Numbered from the stretch's first letter, positions 1-7,664 are shown. The stretch: 23,412 nucleotides of DNA from CAZBQG01 sp964493945 (GCA_964493945.1 CAZBQG010000031.1:1-23412), one strand, 5' to 3'. Notes: generated from the letters alone by a model not told the origin. Made by a program: numbers and translations.

Positions 1-331
1 GGGTCGTGTTCTTGGACGCCAGCAAGACGTGCGACCAGATATAGCCGGCCATGATATCCACATTGTCCCGCTTGATCAGTTTTTCGGTTTTCTGTTTGCC
101 CTTTTGCGGGTTGAACTCGTCATCGCCATAGACGATTTCAACATCCAGATTGCCCATCTTGCCGCCGATATGTTCGACCGCCAGATTGACCGCCTTTTGC
201 ATATCCTTGCCAATGACGGCGGCACTCGTGGTCAGGGTGGTGACAAAGCCGATCTTGATTTTCGCGGCGTTGGCTGCCGGAGCGGCCAGCAAAGCCATGG
301 CCGAAGCCAGCAATAAAGTTCGTTTCAGCAT
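1..331 (-). CDS. ABC transporter substrate-binding protein, branched-chain amino acid type (5' part only)
   Basis: This is the first 110 codons of a minus-strand gene that leaves the window at base 1. The protein starts MLKRTLLLASAMALLAAPAA, a clear Sec signal peptide with a likely cut after Ala-Asn-Ala near residue 22. It continues KIKIGFVTTLTTSAAVIGKD, then a segment with VEIVYGDDEFNPQKG and VDIMAGYIWSHVLLA. That layout is typical of the periplasmic binding protein type 1 family (Peripla_BP_6, LivJ/LivK-like). Such proteins bind amino acids, amides or aromatic acids in the periplasm for a Liv-type importer; the ligand cannot be read from this part. The ATG at 331 follows GGAGGA at a good distance. 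It lies 130 bases after the membrane-protein gene on the same strand. Near aromatic-CoA genes, an aromatic acid ligand is a reasonable guess only. Confidence 0.85.
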   Translation of the reverse strand, partial: MLKRTLLLASAMALLAAPAANAAKIKIGFVTTLTTSAAVIGKDMQKAVNLAVEHIGGKMGNLDVEIVYGDDEFNPQKGKQKTEKLIKRDNVDIMAGYIWSHVLLASKNTT

Positions 332-461
332 GGAATTTCCTCCGTGGAAAAGCTGTTGTTGTGTGGAACGGGATACCCCCGATCTCGTTTTCATTCCCGC
401 TTAGGCTTTTTATCGATGTGTTGCGGCGAAAAATCAACACGTAATTAAGCATCGCGCCGGA

Positions 462-1478
462 TCACACCATTCGGTGGAGCACAAAAAGCAGGCCACCCCC
501 AGCCATCAGCGTCAATCCACCGGCCAAAAGAGGCCGACTCCCGGCGCCACCAAATGCCAGTTTACCTAAAAACCCAAGGTAAATGGCCAGCACCAAAATA
601 AAGAAAGGCAGCAACGGGCCTGGCCCGTTCCAGGGACGAAGCGCCAGGGAAATCCCATAGCCGCCGGCACCGGAAAGAACCAAGGCGAAAAGCCAACCGC
701 CTGTTGGCCAGCGCCGGCAAAATGACATGAGCCCCAGGGTCCAGGTCAGGCTCAATACGTTAGCGCCCATACTGATGAACAGGGCCGTCCAGCCGGGCTG
801 GGTAAGGGGGCCTGCACCAAACGTCAGAAAACTAAGCAGGTATGCCGGCGCAAGGGCGCTCAGGAAAACGGTTCCATGGCGCTGAAGGGAAAGATTATCC
901 ATCACCATGGCCAGGGAGTTGGCCAGCACATAGACCAGGGGAAAAACCAAAAGGGCGCCAATCGCCGCCTGCCCAGCCGTCTGGCCCAACAGGCGCTCGG
1001 TCAGCGAAACCAGCACAAAGCCGGGCACGAACATGAAAATGCCTGCGAATAATGTCAGGGCCATCAAGGATTTGAGCAAACCCCAGCCCCGCCCTTCGCC
1101 CAGCGCCATCAGGAGCAAAGCGAGAAGACACAAGACGCCGAAAGCCTTAAGCAGAAAAGGCGAGCCGCCTTGCATGGCATTGAGAAAGGCGGCGATGGGA
1201 ATGGCCGCCAGGAGAAGGGAGAGAACCAGCCCGCCGGCCAAAAAATTGTGCTCCGACTGGCCGAACCAAAAATCAACGGCGCCCATGGATCCCTTCAGCA
1301 TTTGATCACTGACGGTGCTCGGAAGCTCCACCCAGGAATTATGGGCCAGCGCCTGGCCGGTCTGCACCGCGATATTCCTGGCGCCGCCGCCTTGGAGTTC
1401 CAGGAGCGCAACCAAAAGGCCGGCGCCCATCAGGAACCAGGCCAGGCCGGGGAGAACAAGATTTAAGGTTAAATCCAT
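462..1478 (-). CDS. Integral membrane protein of unknown function
   Basis: The 338-residue product is almost entirely hydrophobic, with roughly nine or ten predicted membrane helices separated by short loops. A more polar loop occupies about residues 30-75. No transporter signature, redox motif or cofactor site is recognisable, so no function is assigned. The ATG lies 3 bases downstream of the DUF4863 stop, with no strong ribosome binding site of its own. Translation is therefore probably coupled to the upstream gene, and the frameshifts there may lower its expression. The neighbours (thioesterase, DUF4863 and a substrate-binding protein) suggest a role in uptake or handling of an aromatic compound, but this is association only. 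Confidence 0.7.
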   Translation of the reverse strand: MDLTLNLVLPGLAWFLMGAGLLVALLELQGGGARNIAVQTGQALAHNSWVELPSTVSDQMLKGSMGAVDFWFGQSEHNFLAGGLVLSLLLAAIPIAAFLNAMQGGSPFLLKAFGVLCLLALLLMALGEGRGWGLLKSLMALTLFAGIFMFVPGFVLVSLTERLLGQTAGQAAIGALLVFPLVYVLANSLAMVMDNLSLQRHGTVFLSALAPAYLLSFLTFGAGPLTQPGWTALFISMGANVLSLTWTLGLMSFCRRWPTGGWLFALVLSGAGGYGISLALRPWNGPGPLLPFFILVLAIYLGFLGKLAFGGAGSRPLLAGGLTLMAGGGLLFVLHRMV

Positions 1479-1481
1479 CCA

Positions 1482-1935
1482 CTAGCGGGTAAATTCAATT
1501 TCGCCGCCGGGCAGCAGATATAGGACCAGCGCCTCGCCATCCGTGGCCGTCGGCCGGTGCGCTGTGTCCGGCCCATAGACCTTCCAGCCCGTCCTATGGC
1601 CGTCGAATTTGGCGCGCCCTCCATGGGCATGATCATGCCGATCTCGCCTGTGGGATGGCGGTGATGGGGCCGGCCGCATCTTTCATTTGCACCACATCCA
1701 CGCTGAAGCCGTCCAGATCCTTGATGATCCGGTCATATTTTATGCCGCCGGCCTCGGCGTCACACATCCAGCCTTCGTTGATGGCTTCATGGCAGGCGGC
1801 CCGCACGGCTTCGAAAGTCTCACCGCCAGCCGGATAGTGCTGATTTAAATCCGCCGCCAGGGCGTCATCCAACGTCTTGCCTTTGATTGACTGGCTTATT
1901 TCACCCACTAGGGCCAGAAACCTTTCCTTGCTCAT
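1482..1935 (-). pseudogene. DUF4863 family protein (4-hydroxylaminobenzoate lyase-like), broken by two frameshifts
   Basis: Three frames together encode one DUF4863-like protein. Frame A covers residues 1-90, starting MSKERFLALVGEISQS and ending GFSVDVVQMKDAAGP. Frame B adds HHRHPTGEIGMIMPMEGAP. Frame C adds KFDGHRTGWKVYGPDTAH and ends LYLLPGGEIEFTR. Adding one base in the C run complementary to 1666-1669 and one near 1611-1612 restores a 151-residue frame from ATG to TAG. The 454-base span plus two bases is exactly 152 codons. The family includes PnbB, which releases ammonia from 4-hydroxylaminobenzoate; the HxHPxGE block is cupin-like and may bind metal. The ATG overlaps the ancestral thioesterase stop as TAATG. 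Both breaks fall in or next to C runs, so sequencing error is as possible as real decay. Confidence 0.72.
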
Positions 1936-2054
1936 TATCTTTTGCCTTTTTTGATCATTTCTATCCCCTTATCGTCACCGCATTCGCGCTGATAATCGAT
2001 CATGCGTTGGCGCAGATCTTCGGGATACCGCTTGGGTACGAAATCGTCATTTTA
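1935..2054 (-). other. In-frame C-terminal continuation of the thioesterase beyond its stop codon
   Basis: After the TAA at 2054-2052 the same frame stays open for 38 codons, starting NDDFVPKRYPEDLRQRMIDY, until a TAA at 1937-1935. That second stop overlaps the next ATG as TAATG, the usual junction of coupled genes. The segment resembles the tail of hotdog thioesterases, where a proline-containing strand is followed by a helix. The likeliest ancestral state is a sense codon such as AAA where TAA now stands. Confidence 0.6.
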
Positions 2055-2402
2055 GATGGCGCAACTTGTGTGCCGGATACGGAAATAATGGGTACCGTCG
2101 GCGCCCATGGCATCGCCGATGAATTTAACCGAAGCCGCCCCTACATCCTCGATGCGCAGATGAAGATCGAATTTCTGCCCAGCCCGCAATACGGTCAGAT
2201 AGCTGCATTCGGTTCGCACGGTCGGATTGCCGGTGTCGCGCTCTTCCCTCATTTCGAAAAAATTATAACCCAGATAGGCCACATACCACGCCTCCAGGGC
2301 CCGCATGAAATAATCGAAGACTCGCGGCGTATAGACCACGCCGGCGGGATCACAATCCCCCCAATGAACGACACAGGCTTGGGAAAAAACTTCTGAACTC
2401 AT
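2052..2402 (-). CDS. 4-hydroxybenzoyl-CoA thioesterase family protein, apparently truncated
   Basis: The 116-residue open frame carries WGDCDPAGVVYTP at residues 14-26. This is the signature of the hotdog-fold 4-hydroxybenzoyl-CoA thioesterases, and Asp18 matches the catalytic Asp17 of the Pseudomonas CBS3 enzyme. The family hydrolyses aromatic acyl-CoA thioesters in the cytoplasm and can free CoA when aryl-CoA intermediates build up. Family members are normally about 130-155 residues long. Here the frame stops early, but an in-frame tail of 38 codons follows the stop, giving a natural length of 155. The gene is divergent from iorA and heads the minus-strand operon. Whether the short form folds is uncertain, because it loses the last secondary-structure elements. 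Confidence 0.8.
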   Translation of the reverse strand: MSSEVFSQACVVHWGDCDPAGVVYTPRVFDYFMRALEAWYVAYLGYNFFEMREERDTGNPTVRTECSYLTVLRAGQKFDLHLRIEDVGAASVKFIGDAMGADGTHYFRIRHTSCAI

Positions 2403-2437
2403 GTTTTCACTCTATCACGGACAGGATCATCGACGCT

Positions 2438-2483
2438 AATCCAGTTGTCCCGAATGCCTAAATCCAGTTGTCCCGAATGCCTA
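2438..2483. repeat. Perfect 23-bp tandem direct repeat in the divergent control region
   Basis: Two identical 23-base units occupy 2438-2460 and 2461-2483 with no spacer. Each begins AATCCAGTTG and ends GAATGCCTA. They lie between the divergent thioesterase and iorA genes. Each unit contains TTGTCC and ends in TGCCTA, a half of the palindrome found 45 bases further on. A paired regulator site is one reading; a local duplication or a relic of a mobile-element end is another. Confidence 0.85.
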
Positions 2484-2496
2484 TTTGGCTTATGAT
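2468..2496 (+). promoter_or_regulatory. Candidate sigma-70-type promoter for iorA
   Basis: TTGTCC at 2468-2473, inside the second repeat unit, is followed after 17 bases by TATGAT at 2491-2496. The spacing is ideal and both boxes match four or five of the six consensus bases. Transcription would begin near 2503, leaving a leader of about 50 bases that contains the palindrome at 2528-2539. This is predicted by eye only. Confidence 0.4.
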
Positions 2497-2527
2497 AGGC
2501 CCTTATTGTTCGTGTACCAAACAAATT

Positions 2528-2539
2528 TGCCTATAGGCA
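2528..2539. promoter_or_regulatory. 12-bp perfect palindrome TGCCTATAGGCA, candidate operator
   Basis: The palindrome is perfect over 12 bases and lies 16 bases before the iorA ATG, downstream of the predicted promoter. This position suits a repressor acting as a roadblock. The half-site TGCCTA also ends both 23-bp repeat units, and the core CCTATAGG recurs upstream of the acyl-CoA dehydrogenase at 8169-8176. The binding protein is not encoded in the window. Confidence 0.45.
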
Positions 2540-2555
2540 TCTGAAAGACCCTTAC

Positions 2556-4718
2556 ATGACAAGCGAATTGGTGCTGGCTAGGCCCCTCAAGGGGCAGGAA
2601 CGCTCTTTCGCCGCCGAGGTGCGCAACCTCATGTTGGGCGCCGGCGAAGAGGTCCATGGCGAGGCCATCATGGCCGTTACCAAGGCGCTGTTACAATCCG
2701 GTATTTCCTATGTGGGCGGCTATCCGGGGGCGCCCATGTCCCATCTTCTGGATGTGCTGGCCGATGCCAGCGAAGAAATTCTGGAACCCTACGGCATTCA
2801 GTTCGAACAATCCGCTTCGGAAGCGGGGGCGGCGGCGCTGCTTTCGGCATCGATCAATTATCCCCTGCGCGGCGCCGTCACCTGGAAAGCGGTGGTTGGC
2901 ACCAATGTGGCCTCCGACGCCTTGTCCAACATCGCGTCCTCCGGCGTCATGGGCGGTGCCCTGATCATTGTCGGCGAGGATTACGGCGAGGGGGCGAGCA
3001 TCATCCAGGAACGCAGCCTACCGGCGGCGGTGAAATCCTCCATCCCCCTACTTGACCCGCGCAACCATATTCCCAGCATCGTCAGGCTGACCGAGCAGGC
3101 CTTCGAATTGTCCGAAGCAAGCCATTTGCCGGTAATGATGAGCCTGCGCATCCGGGCTTGCCATATGACTGGCAGTTTCACCGCCAAGGACAATCTGGTG
3201 GCCAGATACAATACGCGAAACCCGGTCGGCCAAGCCGTTTACGATGTCGGGCGTATCGTTTTGCCGCCGGCCACCTATGCCCATGAGAAGGCCAAATTCG
3301 ACGAACGCCTGCCCGCCGCCCAAAGATATATTAAAGATAATGGCCTGAACGAAATCATGCCAGGCGCCGGAGGGCCCTTAGGCATCATCACCCAGGGCGG
3401 CGCCTATGACAATTTGATGCGGGGGCTCAGGCTTTTGGGGCTGGCCGATGCTTTTGGAAAGACGGATATTCCGATCCTGGTTCTCAATGTGATCCACCCC
3501 GTGGTTCCAAGCCAGATCGAGGATTTCACCCGTGACAAACAGGCCGTGCTGGTTGTTGAAGAAGGCAATCCCAACCTGATGGAAACCACCATCGCAGCCA
3601 TCGCCCATCGGGCCGGCATCACCTGCCGCATAAGGGGTAAAGACTGTCTGCCCATGGCCGGCGAATATATCGCCGACATCGTGCGCACCGGCGTGGGTGC
3701 GTTCCTGGAAGCCGAAGGGGATGGCGCCATCCAGTCGGCCGCCGCCACGCGCTCAGGCGAAATTACCCAGGCCGCGGATAAGGCGCGGGCCACCCTGCCC
3801 GGCCCCATGCCGCCACGCCCGCCGTCTTTTTGCGTCGGATGCCCGGAACGCCCGGTGATCGCCGCGCTTAAACTCATTCAGGCGGAGCGCGGCCCCCTTC
3901 ATGTGTCCCTGGATATCGGCTGCTCCACCCTGGGCTCCCTACCGCCCTTCAATGTGGGCAACACGGTCATGGGTTATGGGCTGAGCCTGGCCAGCAGTGG
4001 TGCCGCGGCGCCCAATCTGGGCCAGCCGGCCATCGCCGTCATGGGCGATGGGGGTTTTTGGCATAACGGATTTTCAACGGGGCTGATCAATGCCCAATGG
4101 AACAGTTATGACGCGGTGCTGATCATCGTCGATAACGGCTATGCGGGGGCAACAGGACAGCAACATGTGCCGTCCACCGGTTCCACTCCCCGGGGCCAGG
4201 CAGCCCGCATTTCCATCGAAGATGCGCTGAAGGGCATCGGCGTCAACTGGATCAGGCGGGTGGATTCATATGATCTGACCGCTACAGCCGAAACCCTGCG
4301 CCAGGCATTGGATGCCAGGGGGCCGGCGCTCCGCGTCATCATTTCCAACAATGAATGCATGATCGCCCTGCAACGGCGCAAGCGCCCGGCTATCGCCCGG
4401 CGCGCCAGCTGGGGCCAGGCGTATTTGCAGGAAAAATTCGGCGTCGATCCCGAAATCTGCGTCGGTGATCATTCCTGCATGGGGCTCAGCGGCTGCCCCT
4501 CTTTAACCCTGATCCCCAGCCCCGATCCCTTGAAAGACACCCCAATCGCCCATGTGGATGAAGGTTGTCTGGCCTGCGGCCATTGCGGATCCGTCGCCCA
4601 TGGGGCACAGCTTTGCCCATCTTTTTACAAGGCCATGGGTTTGATTAATCAAGGACCCATGCGCCGCTTCCGGGCCTGGCTCAACCGGGGAATGTTATCC
4701 ATGTTGGGGGCGTCATGA
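2556..4718 (+). CDS. iorA: Indolepyruvate/aryl-pyruvate:ferredoxin oxidoreductase, alpha subunit
   Basis: The 720-residue protein has the IorA layout. An N-terminal 2-oxoacid oxidoreductase domain carries GGYPGAPMSHLLDVL, followed by a middle domain. A thiamine-diphosphate domain has CVGCPERP (Cys426, Cys429) and the cofactor motif GDG at 497-499 with N527. The C-terminal ferredoxin-like region has Cys635, 641, 647 and Cys671, 674, 677, 687. The enzyme oxidatively decarboxylates aryl pyruvates to aryl-acetyl-CoA and reduces ferredoxin in the cytoplasm. Seven rather than eight cysteines are visible in the ferredoxin region. The start is the first ATG after the control region, and its ribosome binding site is weak. 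iorB overlaps its stop by four bases. The 2-oxoacid substrate is inferred from the family only. Confidence 0.9.
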   Translation: MTSELVLARPLKGQERSFAAEVRNLMLGAGEEVHGEAIMAVTKALLQSGISYVGGYPGAPMSHLLDVLADASEEILEPYGIQFEQSASEAGAAALLSASINYPLRGAVTWKAVVGTNVASDALSNIASSGVMGGALIIVGEDYGEGASIIQERSLPAAVKSSIPLLDPRNHIPSIVRLTEQAFELSEASHLPVMMSLRIRACHMTGSFTAKDNLVARYNTRNPVGQAVYDVGRIVLPPATYAHEKAKFDERLPAAQRYIKDNGLNEIMPGAGGPLGIITQGGAYDNLMRGLRLLGLADAFGKTDIPILVLNVIHPVVPSQIEDFTRDKQAVLVVEEGNPNLMETTIAAIAHRAGITCRIRGKDCLPMAGEYIADIVRTGVGAFLEAEGDGAIQSAAATRSGEITQAADKARATLPGPMPPRPPSFCVGCPERPVIAALKLIQAERGPLHVSLDIGCSTLGSLPPFNVGNTVMGYGLSLASSGAAAPNLGQPAIAVMGDGGFWHNGFSTGLINAQWNSYDAVLIIVDNGYAGATGQQHVPSTGSTPRGQAARISIEDALKGIGVNWIRRVDSYDLTATAETLRQALDARGPALRVIISNNECMIALQRRKRPAIARRASWGQAYLQEKFGVDPEICVGDHSCMGLSGCPSLTLIPSPDPLKDTPIAHVDEGCLACGHCGSVAHGAQLCPSFYKAMGLINQGPMRRFRAWLNRGMLSMLGAS

Positions 4719-6130
4719 GCACCCCCCGCCCCATTTGCGTCCTGTTGGGGGCCTTGGGCGGCCTGGGGGGTGGCGTGCTCATGGACTGGCTGGTGATGGC
4801 CATCCAGGGTGCGGGATATCCGGCCCAGTCGACATCGACGCCGGGGGTTGCCCAGCGCACCGGGGCGACCACCTATTATCTGGAATGTTTCCCTGAAAAA
4901 AATCCGCCCGCCCAGCCCATCTTCGCATTGTTCCCGTCATCGGGGGATGTGGATCTGGTGGTCGCTCTGGAGCCCACCGAGGCGGGGCGCGCCCTGGAAC
5001 GAGGCTATGTGACCGGTACCACCACGGTTATTACCGCCGCCGAGCGCATGTATTCCACTGCGGAAAAGACCCCGTCGGGCGACAGCACCATCAAGGCGGC
5101 ACCTGTTCTGGAAGCCCTGGACCAGGCCTCGGCCCGGCTGGTTTCCTTGTCCCTCAAGGAACTGGCGGGGCGCGCGCCTAATCAGGCCAATGCCATCATG
5201 CTAGGGGCTATTGCGAGCGCCGGCATCTTGCCCATAACGGAAGAAGATTGCCGCTGGGCGGTGCGTGACAAGGGCCTGGCGGTGGAAGTCAATATGGCGG
5301 GTTTCGAGATTGGGCTGCAGGCGGTGCGCGATGATACCCCGTCTCCAACCGAAGCCGAACCCACTTTCAATCCCTGCCCCACCGGGCTGGAGGATGGGCT
5401 CCAGGATTATAATCCGTCGCTCAGGCCCCTCATCGGTCATGCCTTGGCCCGCATGGTGGATTACCAGGACGAGGCTTATGGCCGGCTTTATCTGAGCCGG
5501 TTGGACCCCATCCGCAAATTGGACAGCGCGGAGCTCACCCGCGAGACGGCGGCCCGCCTTGCCGCCTGGATGAGTTACGAAGACGTCATCCGCGTCGCTC
5601 AATTGAAGACCCGCCCGGGCCGCTTCAACCGCATCCGGGATGAATTGAACCTGGCATCAGCCACGCCCTTGCAGGTGTTTGATTATTTCAAGCCGGGCCG
5701 GGCCGAAATGACCGGCATTCTGCCCCCCCGGCTGGGTTGGCTGGTGCCCCGTATGGGCGACGGCAGCGCCATCCGACTAAACAGCGCATCCTGGGTGGGT
5801 TTTGCATTGTTGAGAGTGTTGGCGGCGCTCAAACCATTGCGCCGGAGGGGTAATCAGTATAGGCAAGAGCAAGCAGCCATTGAAGGCTGGCTGAGAGCGG
5901 TGACCGAAGCGGCGGGAAGGCGGCCGGAACTGGCCAAACGAACCGCCGCATTGGCCGTCTGGGCCCGTGGTTATGGTCGGACCCGTGCAGGTGGCCTACA
6001 ACGTCTGGCCGCTCTGTTTGCGGAATGGCGCACCCGCCTGGAGGGGGATGGGGATAATCTGTCTGTCGAAGTGGATCAGCTTCTGGCGCTCGCCAAGGCC
6101 AATCCGGAGCTGTCCGGCGGGCTTTCTTGA
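4715..6130 (+). CDS. iorB: Indolepyruvate oxidoreductase beta subunit family protein, long form
   Basis: This is the partner of IorA, starting in an ATGA overlap. Residues 1 to about 200 form the pyruvate-ferredoxin-oxidoreductase gamma-type domain: the start has GALGGLGGGVLMDWL, followed by TSTPGVAQRTGATTYYLE. The remaining 270 or so residues, rich in Arg and Leu helices, match the C-terminal extension (DUF6537-like) of long proteobacterial IorB proteins. Archaeal IorB is only about 200 residues, so 471 is normal for the long form but not the short one. No cysteine cluster is visible, so the iron-sulfur centres sit on IorA. hcrC follows after 22 bases, which places the reductase subunits in the same transcript. 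Confidence 0.88.
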   Translation: MSTPRPICVLLGALGGLGGGVLMDWLVMAIQGAGYPAQSTSTPGVAQRTGATTYYLECFPEKNPPAQPIFALFPSSGDVDLVVALEPTEAGRALERGYVTGTTTVITAAERMYSTAEKTPSGDSTIKAAPVLEALDQASARLVSLSLKELAGRAPNQANAIMLGAIASAGILPITEEDCRWAVRDKGLAVEVNMAGFEIGLQAVRDDTPSPTEAEPTFNPCPTGLEDGLQDYNPSLRPLIGHALARMVDYQDEAYGRLYLSRLDPIRKLDSAELTRETAARLAAWMSYEDVIRVAQLKTRPGRFNRIRDELNLASATPLQVFDYFKPGRAEMTGILPPRLGWLVPRMGDGSAIRLNSASWVGFALLRVLAALKPLRRRGNQYRQEQAAIEGWLRAVTEAAGRRPELAKRTAALAVWARGYGRTRAGGLQRLAALFAEWRTRLEGDGDNLSVEVDQLLALAKANPELSGGLS

Positions 6131-6152
6131 AGTGCATTAAGGACCGAAAAAT

Positions 6153-6656
6153 ATGAGCGGAAAAAAGAAAAAATCCATCCTCACCTGCACGGTGAATGAC
6201 CGTGAGCGTGAAGATATGGTGCCCGACAGCATGCTTTTGGCCGATTATCTCCGCGAACAGGTAGGCCTGACCGGCACCAAATTGGGCTGCGACGGCGGCG
6301 AATGCGGCTGCTGCACCGTGCTTATCGATGGGGTTGCCCAACATGCCTGCCTGCGGCTCGCCGTCACCTGTCAGGGAAATGACATCCAGACCGTCGAAAC
6401 CCTGGAACAACAAGGCCGGCTGGATGCCATCCAGCAGGGTTTTCATGAAAAACTGGGCGCCCAGTGCGGCTATTGCACGCCGGGCATGGTTATGGCCGCC
6501 GAAGGATTGCTTAAGGCCAATCCAAACCCCAGCGAGGATGATATCCGCACCGGTCTCGGCGCCAATATTTGCCGCTGCACGGGCTATGTCAAAATCATCG
6601 AGGCCGTGCAATTCGCCATCGGAGAACTAAAAAAAGGCCCGGGCGCAAGAGCCTGA
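6153..6656 (+). CDS. hcrC: 4-hydroxybenzoyl-CoA reductase-type [2Fe-2S] subunit (gamma)
   Basis: The 167-residue protein has both iron-sulfur domains of the xanthine oxidase family small subunit. The plant-type cluster uses GCDGGECGCCTV (Cys46, 51, 54) with Cys66. The helical second cluster uses CGYCTPG (Cys105, 108) and CRCTGY (Cys140, 142). In 4-hydroxybenzoyl-CoA reductase this subunit carries electrons between the FAD subunit and the molybdenum site. AAGGA lies nine bases before the ATG. The N-terminus (MSGKKKKS) is basic with no Tat signal, so the product is cytoplasmic. Other xanthine-oxidase-type dehydrogenases have similar subunits, and the reductase assignment rests on the neighbour hcrB. 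No molybdenum subunit follows. Confidence 0.87.
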   Translation: MSGKKKKSILTCTVNDREREDMVPDSMLLADYLREQVGLTGTKLGCDGGECGCCTVLIDGVAQHACLRLAVTCQGNDIQTVETLEQQGRLDAIQQGFHEKLGAQCGYCTPGMVMAAEGLLKANPNPSEDDIRTGLGANICRCTGYVKIIEAVQFAIGELKKGPGARA

Positions 6657-6683
6657 ACGGCCTGAAAGCGGAGAAGACACATA

Positions 6684-7664
6684 ATGGAATTCATGCCGAA
6701 TTTTCACCTGCACCGCCCCGCCTCTCTGCAGGAAGCGATCAAATTGATGAAGGGCAGCAAAGGCGCCAATTATCTGGCCGGTGGGACCGATCTGGTGGTC
6801 AATATCCGGCGCGGCATCGTCACGCCCGAGCATTTAATCGATCTCACCCAAATTCAAGGTTTGGATCAAATCAAGAAAGACGCCAAGGGCCTGCATCTGG
6901 GCGCCGCCGTGACATTGCATGGTCTGGCCGCCAACAAATGGGTCCAGGATAAATACAGCGCCGTCGCCCAGGCGGCCCAGGCCATCGCCGGGGCAACCCA
7001 TCAGCAATATGGCACACTGGGTGGCAATCTTTGCCTGGATACCCGCTGTATTTTTTATAATCAAAGCGAATGGTGGCGCAGCGCCAATGATTATTGCCTT
7101 AAAAACAAAGGCGATACCTGCCATGTGGCCCCTGGCGGCAAGCAATGTTTTGCGGCCTTTTCGGGCGATCTGGCGCCGGCCCTCATGGCTTTCGGAGCAA
7201 AGGTTCAACTGGTGGGCCCAAAAGGCCGGAGGCGCATCGCGCTGGCCAATCTCTACATTAACGACGGGCTGGATCATCTGGCGCTCAAACCCGGTGAACT
7301 GGTGAGCGAGGTGCATCTGCCAAAACCGGCCGCCGGAGACGTCTCGGCCTATGAAAAAGTGCGGGTCCGGGGCTCCATCGATTTCCCTCTGGCGGGCGCG
7401 GCGGTCAAGTTGGCTCAGACCAAGGCGGGAAAGGTTAAATCCCTGACCATCGCGCTCACCGGTGTAAACCCCTACCCCCAACTGATCACCGGATTAAATC
7501 AATTTAACGGCAAGGCATTGGACGGGGAGGCATTGGACAAGCTGCGTGATATAGTGCGCAGCCAGGCCAAACCAATGCGCACGACCACGGTGGCGCCCTG
7601 GTATCGAAGGCGGGTAATTGGTGCCCTGGCCCGACGTCTGACAGCCGGGTTGGCGGGAAACTAA
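6684..7664 (+). CDS. hcrB: 4-hydroxybenzoyl-CoA reductase-type FAD/[4Fe-4S] subunit (beta)
   Basis: The 326-residue protein is a CO-dehydrogenase-type FAD-binding subunit, with LAGGTDLVVNIRRG and GATHQQYGTLGGNLC for flavin binding. It carries the loop that sets 4-hydroxybenzoyl-CoA reductase apart, holding Cys122, Cys138, Cys146 and Cys155. These numbers and spacings are those of the extra [4Fe-4S] cluster of the Thauera aromatica beta subunit. That cluster lets reduced ferredoxin drive the reversed electron flow needed to remove the para-hydroxyl group. GGAGAAG precedes the ATG. Co-transcription with iorAB, a generator of reduced ferredoxin, fits this electron path. The catalytic HcrA subunit is missing from the window. 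Confidence is high for the subtype and lower for the substrate. Confidence 0.9.
   Translation: MEFMPNFHLHRPASLQEAIKLMKGSKGANYLAGGTDLVVNIRRGIVTPEHLIDLTQIQGLDQIKKDAKGLHLGAAVTLHGLAANKWVQDKYSAVAQAAQAIAGATHQQYGTLGGNLCLDTRCIFYNQSEWWRSANDYCLKNKGDTCHVAPGGKQCFAAFSGDLAPALMAFGAKVQLVGPKGRRRIALANLYINDGLDHLALKPGELVSEVHLPKPAAGDVSAYEKVRVRGSIDFPLAGAAVKLAQTKAGKVKSLTIALTGVNPYPQLITGLNQFNGKALDGEALDKLRDIVRSQAKPMRTTTVAPWYRRRVIGALARRLTAGLAGN

Noticed and set aside
418..440. Inverted repeat GTGTTG / CAACAC after the membrane-protein gene, considered as a terminator
   Set aside because: The stem is six pairs with an 11-base loop and no T tract follows on the minus strand.
2438..2483. Tandem repeat considered as part of a CRISPR array
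   Set aside because: There are only two units with no spacer between them and no cas gene nearby.
5829..6611. Open frame of 260 codons on the minus strand opposite iorB and hcrC
   Set aside because: It spans the junction of two real genes in antisense and shows no signal or motif.
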